Source of the DNA: Deltaproteobacteria bacterium
GTDB lineage: Bacteria > Desulfobacterota > Desulfobacteria > Desulfobacterales > G020354645
Direction of reading: 5' to 3'
Length of the DNA: 50,161 nucleotides
NCBI GenBank assembly: GCA_020354645.1
Contig: CP070652.1
Coordinates: forward strand, 3,298,927-3,349,087
Shown: piece by piece, positions 15,976-24,534 of the stretch
Position numbering within the stretch: position 1 is the first letter of the stretch
Layout of the letters: each line of letters opens with the position of its first letter
Made by a program: the position numbers and the translations under genes
The notes under the pieces: generated by a model
What the model was told of the DNA's origin: nothing
What the model saw: only the letters and a program-made list of their open reading frames with translations
Databases searched by the model: none

Positions 15976-16821
15976 ATGACACAGATCATGAGTAAAATGC
16001 CGGACCCGGCCCATAAGGAGAATTTACACACAGAACAGGAAGTCAAAATTAAAGATTCATTACAAAAAATCAAAAACAAGTTTATCGTGATGAGCGGTAA
16101 GGGCGGCGTAGGTAAAACCAGTACATCGATTAACCTTTCTATCGCACTGGCTAATAAGGGCTATCGCGTCGGCCTTATGGATGTTGACCTCCATGGCCCG
16201 GATGTACCGAGAATGCTGGGATTGACAGGATTGCTGGGATTGAATGAGAATCAGAAATTGGAACCTGCAAATTTTTCTGAAAATCTGAAAGTGGTGTCGA
16301 TCGAATCGCTCATGCCGCGCAAGGATGATGCTATTATCTGGCGCGGACCCATCAAGTATTCTGCAATCCAGCAGTTCATCGGCGACGTTGAGTGGGGGGA
16401 TCTGGATTTTTTGATCATTGATTCCCCGCCTGGTACCGGTGATGAGCCCTTGACCGTTGCCCAGATGATAGTGGATGCCAAGGCCATAATTGTCACTACA
16501 CCCCAGGAAATTTCGCTGGCCGATGTGCGCAAATCGATTAATTTTTGTAAAACCGTCAAAATGGAAGTATTCGGCGTTATCGAAAACATGAGCGGATTTG
16601 CCTGTCCACATTGCGGAAAAATGATTGATCTTTTCGGTACCGGTGGCGGTGAAAGAACAGCCCGGGGAATGGGTATACCTTTTCTTGGAAATATTCCCTT
16701 TGATCCCGACGTGGTTCTCTGCGGAGATACAGGAACATGTTACCGGGATGTCCACAGCGATTCGAGAGTGACGACAGCATTTGATGAACTGGCAAATAAA
16801 ATTGCCGAAAGTGTCTCCTGA
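15976..16821 (+). CDS. mrp: Mrp/ApbC-family Fe-S cluster carrier ATPase
   Basis: A 281-aa P-loop ATPase of the Mrp/NBP35/ApbC family. Deviant Walker A is SGKGGVGKTS (about 40-49), followed by GLMDVDLHGPDVPRMLG. IDSPPGTGDEPLT and the C-terminal ENMSGFACPHCGK motif with CxxC bind ATP and a bridging Fe-S cluster between subunits. The family assembles and transfers Fe-S clusters, and in anaerobes it is often next to DUF134 regulators. The ATG follows GGAGATATC. It shares an operator with the DUF134 gene at 18301. Confidence 0.93.
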   Translation: MTQIMSKMPDPAHKENLHTEQEVKIKDSLQKIKNKFIVMSGKGGVGKTSTSINLSIALANKGYRVGLMDVDLHGPDVPRMLGLTGLLGLNENQKLEPANFSENLKVVSIESLMPRKDDAIIWRGPIKYSAIQQFIGDVEWGDLDFLIIDSPPGTGDEPLTVAQMIVDAKAIIVTTPQEISLADVRKSINFCKTVKMEVFGVIENMSGFACPHCGKMIDLFGTGGGERTARGMGIPFLGNIPFDPDVVLCGDTGTCYRDVHSDSRVTTAFDELANKIAESVS

Positions 16822-16998
16822 TGCACGCTGTCGTAGTTCGAATATTGGTGGATAGGTTAACTTTTGATCGGAAATTGTCTTTATAGGGCACGATCTGACC
16901 TAAATTCTTTTTTGGAAGATACCGTGTTAACTCCGGTTTCAAGGCCAACTAATTCATAATCAGAAAAAGACGGACTATAGGAATTTGAGGAGATTATA

Positions 16999-17853
16999 AT
17001 GCCTTTGTTTGATTACCTCTGTTTGGACTGCGGGAAAGTCAGTGAGATACTTTTAGTCGGTTCAAAAGAAAAACCCCTGTGTAAAAGCTGCGGCAGTCAG
17101 CAGTTAAAGAAACTCCTGACGGCTCATTCCTCTGATCTTGAAGAGCATGGAAACCCTGTTTTTGGTCAGCGGGAGACTTCCATGGTCATTTTTAATAATG
17201 TATTCGTTCCATGGGAAAAGGTATTTCACTGTGGAGAGTATGATTATTCCCTAAAACTGGTGACGCGATTTGCCAAAACCCATCGCATGACCTGCGGCGG
17301 GACCTGCAAGGTCGGTTATATGAATCAGATCATTGGGGCATCAAAACTTATTCAGAAATACAAGGGGCTTGAGAAGGCCACCCACATAAATGACCAATTG
17401 ATGGAGATGGTAGTACTGAGGGAAACGGGGCGGGCCTGCGGTTTGGCCTCTGCCACCAAAGGGGCCGAAGAACCTCCAGGATCAGGAGTTTTCCTGCCGG
17501 ATGAGCTTATGTCCAACGTTTCAAAATTAAACATCTGCAATGCCTTCTGGAAGGTTATGGCACTGGCCGGTGACATCGGCGGCGGTTTGATCGTAACGAT
17601 GCCTTCGCTGAAAGAGCTGAAGAATCCAGAAGTTAAAGGTTTCGTAGAAGAATTTTACAGCTTCGGTTCCGATCAGCCGACAGAAAACATCATGAAAGTC
17701 CATAAACTGCTACAGCACTGGACGGCAGGCCAACACGGCGTGGCTACCTGGCATGGTGCCGGGCCGGTGATGGCCAATAAGATTATGCTGCAAAGAGTCA
17801 TTGACTACGATCATGATAAAAACATTGTCCAGAAGACCTTGAATTTAAAATAA
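16999..17853 (+). CDS. Fusion of FmdB zinc ribbon with C-terminal half of AbfD/HpaB-type enzyme
   Basis: A 284-aa chimera. Residues 1-45 are an FmdB-type zinc ribbon (MPLFDYLC8xxC11...C28xxC31). From about residue 60 it is the C-terminal half of the 4-hydroxyphenylacetate hydroxylase/4-hydroxybutyryl-CoA dehydratase family: the boundary motif VIFNNVFVPWEKVF, then HRMTCGGTCKVG (H95, C99, C103), resembling the His/Cys iron-sulfur ligand region of AbfD, and WHGAGPVMANKIM near the end. Full-length relatives are about 490 aa, so the FAD-binding N-terminal half is missing. The fusion is in frame with a good ribosome site (GAGGAG), so it is expressed-looking, but it cannot be a normal dehydratase. 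It may be a repurposed or decaying gene. Confidence 0.75.
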   Translation: MPLFDYLCLDCGKVSEILLVGSKEKPLCKSCGSQQLKKLLTAHSSDLEEHGNPVFGQRETSMVIFNNVFVPWEKVFHCGEYDYSLKLVTRFAKTHRMTCGGTCKVGYMNQIIGASKLIQKYKGLEKATHINDQLMEMVVLRETGRACGLASATKGAEEPPGSGVFLPDELMSNVSKLNICNAFWKVMALAGDIGGGLIVTMPSLKELKNPEVKGFVEEFYSFGSDQPTENIMKVHKLLQHWTAGQHGVATWHGAGPVMANKIMLQRVIDYDHDKNIVQKTLNLK

Positions 17854-18237
17854 AGCAAGAAACCGCATTGATATCCGGATAGGCCGGTAGCTGCTGCTCT
17901 TTTAAACAAGTAGTCTTTCATTATACACCTTGAAACGGTGAACACTTAACCATTGCAGTCCAGCCGATAAATGCGCATGGCAATGTTGCTCTCCAATTTA
18001 ACAAATCCCTTATATTATGCCGACTTGTTTGCGCACAGCCAATGGGTCTGGCAGCAGCAGTAAAATTTCTCAAATGGACATACTGGGTTTCTGCAGGCAA
18101 TGGCTTAGAGTTTAAACAAACCAAATCCTTTTTTACACCCCCACTCAGTTTATTCTCATCCGGACTTGAGCATCGTTTAGAAAATATCTTGGGATTGAAA
18201 CACCTGCGAAGAAGGGCTTTTCGGTTGGCTTTATTGC
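17854..18237. other. Intergenic stretch without a supported gene
   Basis: Open frames exist on both strands but have no ribosome site or recognisable family. The word TGATATCCGGATAGG near 17870 also occurs at about 15098, suggesting shared repeat material. Confidence 0.5.
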
Positions 18238-18279
18238 TTGACAAGTACGTTATGGAGCCATATTGTTGGCATATGCTAA
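18238..18279 (+). promoter_or_regulatory. Sigma-70 promoter with palindromic operator upstream of DUF134 gene
   Basis: TTGACA (18238-18243), 17 bases, then TATTGT (18261-18266) form a good promoter. TTGGCATATGCTAA at 18266-18279 overlaps the end of the -10 and the start site, identical to the word downstream of the mrp promoter. It is well placed for repression by the product of the gene that follows. Confidence 0.7.
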
Positions 18280-18300
18280 AAAAAATAATGGGAGGAGCTT

Positions 18301-18774
18301 ATGCCCAGACCGATTAAAGTCAGACGCATCGCTTGCTGCCCGGAAGCGAATTACTACAAACCGAGGGGTATTCCCGTTGCGGAATTAGAAGAGATTATTC
18401 TGTCTACGGATGAATTGGAGGCCGTCCGGCTTGCTGATTTGGATGGTCTTTACCAGGAAAAAGCCGCAGGCAATATGAATATATCTCGCCAAACTTTTGG
18501 GAATATTATTCGTACGGCTCACAAAAAAATTGCCGATGCTTTAGTTAACGGAAAGGCCCTAAAGATTGAAGGCGGCGTGGTTGCAATAGAAGAAAGGCAA
18601 TTTAGTTGTCAAGATTGCGGCCACGAATGGACATTGCCTTTTGGGACAGGCCGTCCCTTGGGTTGTCCTCAGTGTCGAAGTAAAAACATCTTTCGCGTGC
18701 TAAAGGATCAGAAAACCGGACGCCGCAGCGGCATTGAGGGCAATAAAGGGCGGTGCGCACGGGTCGCTGATTGA
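18301..18774 (+). CDS. DUF134-family HTH regulator with zinc ribbon
   Basis: A 157-aa DUF134 protein. The family N-terminus MPRPIKVRRIACCPEANYYKP is followed by LSTDELEAVRLADLDGLYQEKAA and a helix-turn-helix with MNISRQTFGNII (about 58-75). A C-terminal zinc ribbon has CQDCGHEW and GCPQC. The ATG follows GGGAGGAG. DUF134 genes often accompany Mrp-type ATPases, and here both genes share the same operator. Autoregulation and control of mrp are inferred. Confidence 0.88.
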   Translation: MPRPIKVRRIACCPEANYYKPRGIPVAELEEIILSTDELEAVRLADLDGLYQEKAAGNMNISRQTFGNIIRTAHKKIADALVNGKALKIEGGVVAIEERQFSCQDCGHEWTLPFGTGRPLGCPQCRSKNIFRVLKDQKTGRRSGIEGNKGRCARVAD

Positions 18775-18811
18775 AAATATGGATTTTCGTTTGCATATGA
18801 AAGGAGGCAAC

Positions 18812-19537
18812 ATGGAAAACTTGAACGAAAGATTTAATTTTTGTGATCCTCGATTTATCCCCTATTTGGAAAAGGTCTTTAGCCGTCTGCCACCAGCATT
18901 AAAAGAAGATATTCTAAAGACCAAGGATTTTCAAATATTGGCCGACGAGGCGTTTTATGAGTCATGTGCAGTGCGACATACGTTTGGCGAGCCGGTTAAG
19001 ATGCTGGTGACGTTAAACACCAAAATGTTGAAGGAACCGGAACATCGGATCCTTCTTACCATCGCTTCGGAAATCGCATATCATGTTGCCGGGATTAAAA
19101 AATCAGATGCGGATAAACAAGAAGTTGAATCTTTATTAAAGCAATGGGGATTTGAGAAAGAACTCGAAGACGTTCGGTACGATCAGATCATTGAAAAGTC
19201 AACGGGGTATAGGATCGGATATCAATGGGCCAGGAGTCAGAATAAAGACTATTTATTGCAGCATTTTGGCTTATATTTTGAGGATTGGAAACAAATGGGC
19301 TGGGGAAAAAAGTCGGAAGACATTCTAGAGGCACTCAACCAAAAGGCCGACACCGCGTCCGTTTTAGAAGAAATTATTCAACTCAAGGAGATAGGTACAG
19401 TTGAACCTGATGATAAGGCTACAGTAGAAACGCCGGTTGCACGGCAGGCTATCATCGCTGGCATATTGACGGCCCTGAAAGAAATTGAGTTGCTTGAACA
19501 AAGCGGTCTTCAAAAATGCGAAACGCGGCAGATCTGA
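18812..19537 (+). CDS. Hypothetical protein
   Basis: A 241-aa soluble protein starting at ATG 18812 behind an excellent AAAGGAGG. It has no signal peptide or membrane segment. The middle segment RILLTIASEIAYHVAG looks vaguely like the helix of a metallopeptidase, but the HExxH motif is absent. Acidic and Glu/Lys-rich helices dominate the rest. It follows the DUF134 gene by 37 bases and precedes the corrinoid adenosyltransferase, so the three may be co-transcribed. I do not recognise a family. Confidence 0.7.
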   Translation: MENLNERFNFCDPRFIPYLEKVFSRLPPALKEDILKTKDFQILADEAFYESCAVRHTFGEPVKMLVTLNTKMLKEPEHRILLTIASEIAYHVAGIKKSDADKQEVESLLKQWGFEKELEDVRYDQIIEKSTGYRIGYQWARSQNKDYLLQHFGLYFEDWKQMGWGKKSEDILEALNQKADTASVLEEIIQLKEIGTVEPDDKATVETPVARQAIIAGILTALKEIELLEQSGLQKCETRQI

Positions 19538-19576
19538 AAACCCTCATGTGAATTAATAAATATTTTCATATTAGGG

Positions 19577-20110
19577 ATGATCATGTTTAGGAAAGGTTTA
19601 ATTCAAATTTATACCGGAAATGGAAAGGGAAAGACTACGGCTGCTTTGGGGCTTGCCCTTAGAGCAACTGGACAGGGTTTTAATGTACTTATTCTGCAGT
19701 CCATGAAACGTCAAAAGAACATCGGTGAGATAAAGGTTTTAGAGTCAACAAACTTGCCTATAAAAATAGAACAGTATGGACGAAGCGTGTTTTTTAAAAC
19801 TAGAACCTGTGAACCAATGGATATTCACATGGCCCACAGAGGTCTACGTGCTTTCGAAAAAGCAATGGAAAACGGACAATATGACATGATCATACTGGAC
19901 GAAATTAACACGGCCATCCATTTCGGATTGCTCAAAATTGAAGAAGTTATACGAATCATTGCAAAGAAACCGCCGAATCTCCATTTAATCCTCACGGGAA
20001 GGAAAACCGCAAAAGAACTGATTGAAATGTCTGACCTCGTTACTGAAATGCGTGAAATAAAACACCATTACAATAAAGGTGTAATTGCCCAGAAAGGGAT
20101 AGAGTACTGA
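19577..20110 (+). CDS. cobO: Corrinoid adenosyltransferase (CobO/CobA type)
   Basis: A 177-aa ATP:corrinoid adenosyltransferase, which makes adenosylcobalamin from cob(I)alamin precursors. The P-loop is GNGKGKTTAALG (about 15-26), followed by the family pattern of GFNVLILQSMK and, later, MIILDEINTAIHFGLL. Length is normal for the CobA/CobO/BtuR type. ATG 19577 and ATG 19583 are both possible. Its presence fits an organism with heavy corrinoid use, as the methyltransferase genes indicate. Confidence 0.9.
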   Translation: MIMFRKGLIQIYTGNGKGKTTAALGLALRATGQGFNVLILQSMKRQKNIGEIKVLESTNLPIKIEQYGRSVFFKTRTCEPMDIHMAHRGLRAFEKAMENGQYDMIILDEINTAIHFGLLKIEEVIRIIAKKPPNLHLILTGRKTAKELIEMSDLVTEMREIKHHYNKGVIAQKGIEY

Positions 20111-20284
20111 TTAAAGTGATCCGAGCTGTCAAACTTAGCGGTCTGAAGGAAAAGGCAAGCTAAAAAAGTTTTCAATCTGCCTTACAACCCCTTGCACCCT
20201 ATAGCATTTAATGATAAAAAGCGACCTGGATTTAATCTGTATGGCATTTGTATTATTAGCATTGTTTAAATTCAGGAGTAGATC

Positions 20285-21358
20285 ATGGAAGATGCGTACC
20301 AAAAGTTGAGAAAAAGATTGGATGACATGGCCACAGGATATCCGGCAACAGAGAGCGGCATAGAAATCAAAATACTCAAACGGTTGTTTGCCGAAGCAGA
20401 GGCCGAATTATTTCTCGGACTCTCCCCGCTCCTGGAAACACCGGCGGATGCCGCTAAACGGTTGCAGCGCGATCCGGATCAAACCGCAGCACAAATGGAG
20501 CAGATGGCCAAAAAGGGTCTGCTTTTCCGCAAAAGAAATGGAGATTTGGTGCGCTATGCCGCAGTACCCTATGTGGTAGGGATCTTTGAGCACCAACTAA
20601 AAAGAATGGATGAAGATTTTGCCCGGGATCATGAGGAATACTTTGAGACGGCCTTCGGTCGCTCCGTACAATCTTTTAAAACACCGGTTTTGCGCACAAT
20701 TCCCATTGATCGCCAGCTGGTTGCCGATTATCCGGTGGCGCCCTATGAAGATGTTTTGGAGATCATCCAAAAACAGGAAAAAATTGCGATCGCCCCCTGC
20801 GTTTGCCGCACGACAACGCATTTAGCTGGAAAAGAATGTGACAAACCACTGGAAAATTGCTTTTCTTTCGGTTCCCATGCCGACTATTATGTGGAAAACG
20901 GGATGGGCCGCTATATTACCAAAGCCGAAGCCAAGGAGATTGTCAGCAACAACGAAAAAGCCGGCCTGGTCATGCAGCCTTTCAACTCCCAAAAAATTGG
21001 CGGCATGTGCAGTTGTTGCGGTGATTGTTGCGGTGTTCTCAGGTCATTGAAGATGCATCCCAAACCGGCTGAACTGGTGCAAAGCAATTATTTTGCGCAA
21101 GTGGCGCAAGAAGAATGCACCGGATGTGAAACCTGTCTGGAACGCTGCCAGATGGACGCCGTTGAAATCGTCGACGAAATTGCCACCGTCAGCCTGGACC
21201 GCTGTATCGGTTGTGGTCTGTGCGTAACCACCTGCCCGTCAGGGGCCATGCAACTCATGCAGAAACCGCAAGATCAACAATACTTGCCCCCCAAAACCGG
21301 AATGCACACGTATATCCGTATTGCAGAGGAACGTCAGAAAAATCCGCTGCCGGGTTGA
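20285..21358 (+). CDS. 4Fe-4S ferredoxin-type protein with Cys-rich middle domain
   Basis: A 357-aa cytoplasmic protein. The N-terminal 150 residues look like a winged-helix-type domain (AAKRLQRDPDQTAAQMEQMA, then GLLFRKRNGDLVRYAAVPYV). The middle has a Cys-rich segment, APCVCRTTTHLAGKEC and GGMCSCCGDCCG. The C-terminus has two 4Fe-4S ferredoxin motifs (CTGCETCLERC and CIGCGLCVTTCP). Proteins of this plan are widespread in sulfate reducers, but the reaction is unknown. ATG 20285 follows CAGGAG. It stands alone. Confidence 0.85.
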   Translation: MEDAYQKLRKRLDDMATGYPATESGIEIKILKRLFAEAEAELFLGLSPLLETPADAAKRLQRDPDQTAAQMEQMAKKGLLFRKRNGDLVRYAAVPYVVGIFEHQLKRMDEDFARDHEEYFETAFGRSVQSFKTPVLRTIPIDRQLVADYPVAPYEDVLEIIQKQEKIAIAPCVCRTTTHLAGKECDKPLENCFSFGSHADYYVENGMGRYITKAEAKEIVSNNEKAGLVMQPFNSQKIGGMCSCCGDCCGVLRSLKMHPKPAELVQSNYFAQVAQEECTGCETCLERCQMDAVEIVDEIATVSLDRCIGCGLCVTTCPSGAMQLMQKPQDQQYLPPKTGMHTYIRIAEERQKNPLPG

Positions 21359-21428
21359 TTTATAAAAAGTTCATTTTGTTTCTTTGGTAAGTATTTTTGG
21401 GATTCATGAAAAGAACCTGAATAGCTAA

Positions 21429-22799
21429 GTGGAAGAAATATTAGCCATTACCATCAAAAATAATCTACGGCTTGCCGGAATTCCCCCCGTATTACGGAAA
21501 ACCCTGATCGAGAAACTAAAATTCCCAAACCCCAAATGGATCGAAAATCACCGCATGGGGCGCTGGAACAGAGGCGTTCCCAGGGAACTGCGGTTCTATG
21601 ACCAAATCAGCGGCGGCGGTTTGTGGATCCCGCGAGGATATCTTCGACAATTAATATTTCTCTGCCGGCGCTTCCAAGTAAACTACAGGATTAATGATCA
21701 AAGACGCAACCTGCCGGCGGTGGATCTTGCATTTAGCGGACAATTGAAATCTTTCCAGCAGGAAGCGGTGAGCCGAATGCTGACCAAAGAATTCGGCACC
21801 TTGAGTTCTCCCACCGGCTCCGGCAAAACCATTATGGCCCTTTATATTCTGGCCCGGCGCCGACAGCCTGCCCTGGTTGTCGTGCATACCAAAGATCTGG
21901 TTCACCAATGGATTGATCGGATTACCGATTTTCTGAAAATCCCTGCAAATCAGATCGGCGTGATCGGCGGCGGCAAAAAGTTTGTCGGAGAGAAAATCAC
22001 GGTGGCCCTGGTACAGTCTTTGTACAAATGTGCGGCGGAAGTTTCGCCCCACATCGGAAACCTCATCGTGGACGAGTGTCATCGAACGCCAAGCCGTACC
22101 TTTACCGAAGCGGTAACGGAATTTGATTCGAGATACATGTTGGGATTGTCGGCCACTCCCTGGCGGCGTGATAAGCTGTCCAAATTGATTTTCTGGCACC
22201 TCGGGGACGTACACCATCAGATTGATAAAGGCCATTTGATTGAAACCGGATACGTTCTGCCGGCCGACGTTATGTTTCGCCAAACCAACTTTCGGCCCTT
22301 TTATGACCCCGTTATGGAATATTCCAAAATGCTCTCGGAGTTGACGGCTGATGATGAAAGAAACCGGCTGATCGCATCTGATATCGCCCGTGAATCTCAG
22401 GATAACCCGGGTGTCTGCCTGGTGCTGTCGGACAGAAAAAAGCATTGCGAGACCCTGCAGACAATCTTGAAATACAGGCATCGGGTGTCTGCTGAAATTA
22501 TGACCGGTGATCTGAGCAGCAACCAGCGACGGGAAGTATTGGAACGATTGAGCCAGGGCCGGGTCAAAGTACTGATTGCCACCGGTCAGCTCATCGGAGA
22601 AGGTTTTGATTGCCGGGAGTTGTCAACTTTGTTCCTGGCAACCCCGGTCCGTTTCAGCGGACGGGTGCTGCAATATCTCGGTAGAGTGCTTAGACCCGCG
22701 CCCGGTAAACGTGAGGCCCGGGTTTTTGACTATGTGGACGTTCAGGTGGATCCGCTGGTGGCAGCGGCCAATGCACGGCGCAAAATCTACCGCAGCTGA
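21429..22799 (+). CDS. Superfamily II DNA helicase (DEAH-like, XPB/UvsW type)
   Basis: A 456-aa SF2 helicase. Motif I is SSPTGSGKT, motif II is DECH, motif III is GLSATPWRRD, and the C-terminal motifs are IGEGFDCRELSTLFLATP and QYLGRVLRPAPGKREARVFDYVDV. This set is typical of the XPB/RadD/UvsW-like group, which acts in DNA repair or recombination. It starts at GTG 21429 with only a weak ribosome site. The first 100 residues have no recognised domain. No nuclease or defence partner is adjacent. Confidence 0.85.
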   Translation: MEEILAITIKNNLRLAGIPPVLRKTLIEKLKFPNPKWIENHRMGRWNRGVPRELRFYDQISGGGLWIPRGYLRQLIFLCRRFQVNYRINDQRRNLPAVDLAFSGQLKSFQQEAVSRMLTKEFGTLSSPTGSGKTIMALYILARRRQPALVVVHTKDLVHQWIDRITDFLKIPANQIGVIGGGKKFVGEKITVALVQSLYKCAAEVSPHIGNLIVDECHRTPSRTFTEAVTEFDSRYMLGLSATPWRRDKLSKLIFWHLGDVHHQIDKGHLIETGYVLPADVMFRQTNFRPFYDPVMEYSKMLSELTADDERNRLIASDIARESQDNPGVCLVLSDRKKHCETLQTILKYRHRVSAEIMTGDLSSNQRREVLERLSQGRVKVLIATGQLIGEGFDCRELSTLFLATPVRFSGRVLQYLGRVLRPAPGKREARVFDYVDVQVDPLVAAANARRKIYRS

Positions 22800-22809
22800 G
22801 GCTAGCTGC

Positions 22810-22838
22810 TTGACAAACATCTTATTTTTAGATTTATT
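22810..22838 (+). promoter_or_regulatory. Possible sigma-70 promoter of the thioredoxin/barrel gene
   Basis: TTGACA at 22810-22815 and TTTATT at 22833-22838 are 17 bases apart, about 100 bases before the ATG at 22935. The -10 is imperfect. Confidence 0.4.
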
Positions 22839-22934
22839 CGGTTAACTTCACGAAGTCGGTTTCGAAAAGTACCCCCCTGAAAAGAAGTGGGAGGAATAAC
22901 CTGGGCTTGTCTGTACCAACTGAAGGGAAAAGAT

Positions 22935-24419
22935 ATGCGCAAGCACCTTAAGAAAATTGAAGGGCGAACGCTACTTTCCCTGATTGTTATTTGGCTATTT
23001 ATCTGCCCGCCCCTGTCGGCTGGCAGTGAAACCGATCTGCCAGAAAAACCTGCTACCATTCCATTTTCTGAAAACCTTTTACAGGCACTGGCCGCCTCCA
23101 AGCGGTCCGGCAAGCCGTTGGTCATCGCCTTTCGGGCTGCATGGTGCCCTTTTTGTCGTGAAATGAAAAAAACCGTACTTAAAGACCCGGACATTGTTAA
23201 GTTGGCCCGGGAATTCGAATGGGTTGCTATCGACATCGACCGTGATGTTTCGCTGGCCCATTCTTATGAAGTCACGGCCGTGCCGCAGTTTCAAATTTTT
23301 GATAAGGATGGCCATTTGCGGGCCAAACTCATTGGCAAATACGAGCCGTCTGCGTTCCATGACCATTTGTCGACCGTGCTGGGTCAAATCAAATCAGCCA
23401 AAGTTGCCCTCGATCAGACCCCCACGGTGATAGAAAGCGGTGAAAGAACGGGAATCATCAGTTCAGCGGATTATTACCGCGCCAAGGCCATTTGCTTTTC
23501 TCATGTCGGCTACGGCCCCCTGGATCTTCCCAGTCAATCCCCGCTTCAGGCCCTGCGTCTTGGTATGAGCCCGCGCACCCCATCCACTCTTGGCCGCGGA
23601 CAGTGGGAAGGACGACTTAGAGCCACCTGGGTAAATATTTGGGCATCGGAAGAACCGGACTACTTTTTCGACTATGAGCAGCTCCAGACCAATCTTGGCC
23701 TGGCATACGGCTTCACCGACACTGTGCAATTCGAGGTTGGATTTGAGACACGCAGCCGTTTCGGCGGTGCGATGGACGGTTTTATCCAGGGATTCCATGA
23801 CCTGTTCAATATTGATCAGAACGGCCGCGATGAAGTGCCCAAAGGTGATTTTACCTTCGATATTGCGCCCTCCGATGACAACCCCGGCGTCAATTTAACC
23901 AACAGTGACAAGGGAATCTATGCCACCAGTCTTTTATTCACCCTGCAGCATAATGTCACCTGCGGTACCGATAAATGGCCGGCCTTCGCCTATGCCTTTA
24001 CCCTCCGTACAGAACTGGAGAGCGATGACCTCGAAGGTGGCTCCCCCCTCGATTTGGGTGTGTGGTTATCGGCATCGCGACGTTACGGTCATTTTTATCT
24101 ATACGGCACCTTTGGGTATACATTGTTCGGCCGCGAGGATTTTCACGGTATCGAACTGCGAGATGACCAGCTGTCCGGCTTGTTTGCCGTTGAGTGGCGG
24201 TTCAATCCGCGGGCGTCACTCTTGATCCAGTATCTTCTCACCGAAGGAGTTGCCGATGACCTTGAGGACCTTTCTTCTTCTTCAAATGAAATTACCCTCG
24301 GTGCAAAGTGGGAGGTAGGCAGGGGAACGGTTTTGGAGTTCGGATTGATTGAAAACGTCATCACCCTGGGCAATAGTCCTGATTTTGGCATCCATTTTGG
24401 CATAACCACCCGCTTTTAG
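22935..24419 (+). CDS. Thioredoxin-like domain fused to an outer-membrane beta-barrel
   Basis: A 494-aa exported protein with a signal peptide of about 29 residues. Residues 40-155 are a thioredoxin-fold domain with C71-P-F-C74 (FRAAWCPFCREMKKTV) and a cis-Pro in VTAVPQF, like thioredoxin_7/DsbD-C-terminal domains. From about residue 190 the protein alternates polar and aromatic residues and ends FHFGITTRF, the terminal Phe typical of outer-membrane barrels; it resembles DUF3187-type barrels. The thioredoxin part would lie in the periplasm. ATG 22935 follows GAAGGGAAAAG. The fusion is unusual and its partner unknown. Confidence 0.78.
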   Translation: MRKHLKKIEGRTLLSLIVIWLFICPPLSAGSETDLPEKPATIPFSENLLQALAASKRSGKPLVIAFRAAWCPFCREMKKTVLKDPDIVKLAREFEWVAIDIDRDVSLAHSYEVTAVPQFQIFDKDGHLRAKLIGKYEPSAFHDHLSTVLGQIKSAKVALDQTPTVIESGERTGIISSADYYRAKAICFSHVGYGPLDLPSQSPLQALRLGMSPRTPSTLGRGQWEGRLRATWVNIWASEEPDYFFDYEQLQTNLGLAYGFTDTVQFEVGFETRSRFGGAMDGFIQGFHDLFNIDQNGRDEVPKGDFTFDIAPSDDNPGVNLTNSDKGIYATSLLFTLQHNVTCGTDKWPAFAYAFTLRTELESDDLEGGSPLDLGVWLSASRRYGHFYLYGTFGYTLFGREDFHGIELRDDQLSGLFAVEWRFNPRASLLIQYLLTEGVADDLEDLSSSSNEITLGAKWEVGRGTVLEFGLIENVITLGNSPDFGIHFGITTRF

Positions 24420-24534
24420 GCGTTAGAAACTATTTTGCGAAATCTCCGTCTATGATATAACACTCTGGAATCCTCCTGAGAATAATCACAACACAATGAC
24501 CGCGTTATAGAATATTTAAAAAAGGGAGGCTGAA

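Noticed and set aside
17921..18244. 107-aa minus-strand open frame
   Set aside because: Low-quality composition, no ribosome site, and it overlaps the promoter of the DUF134 gene.
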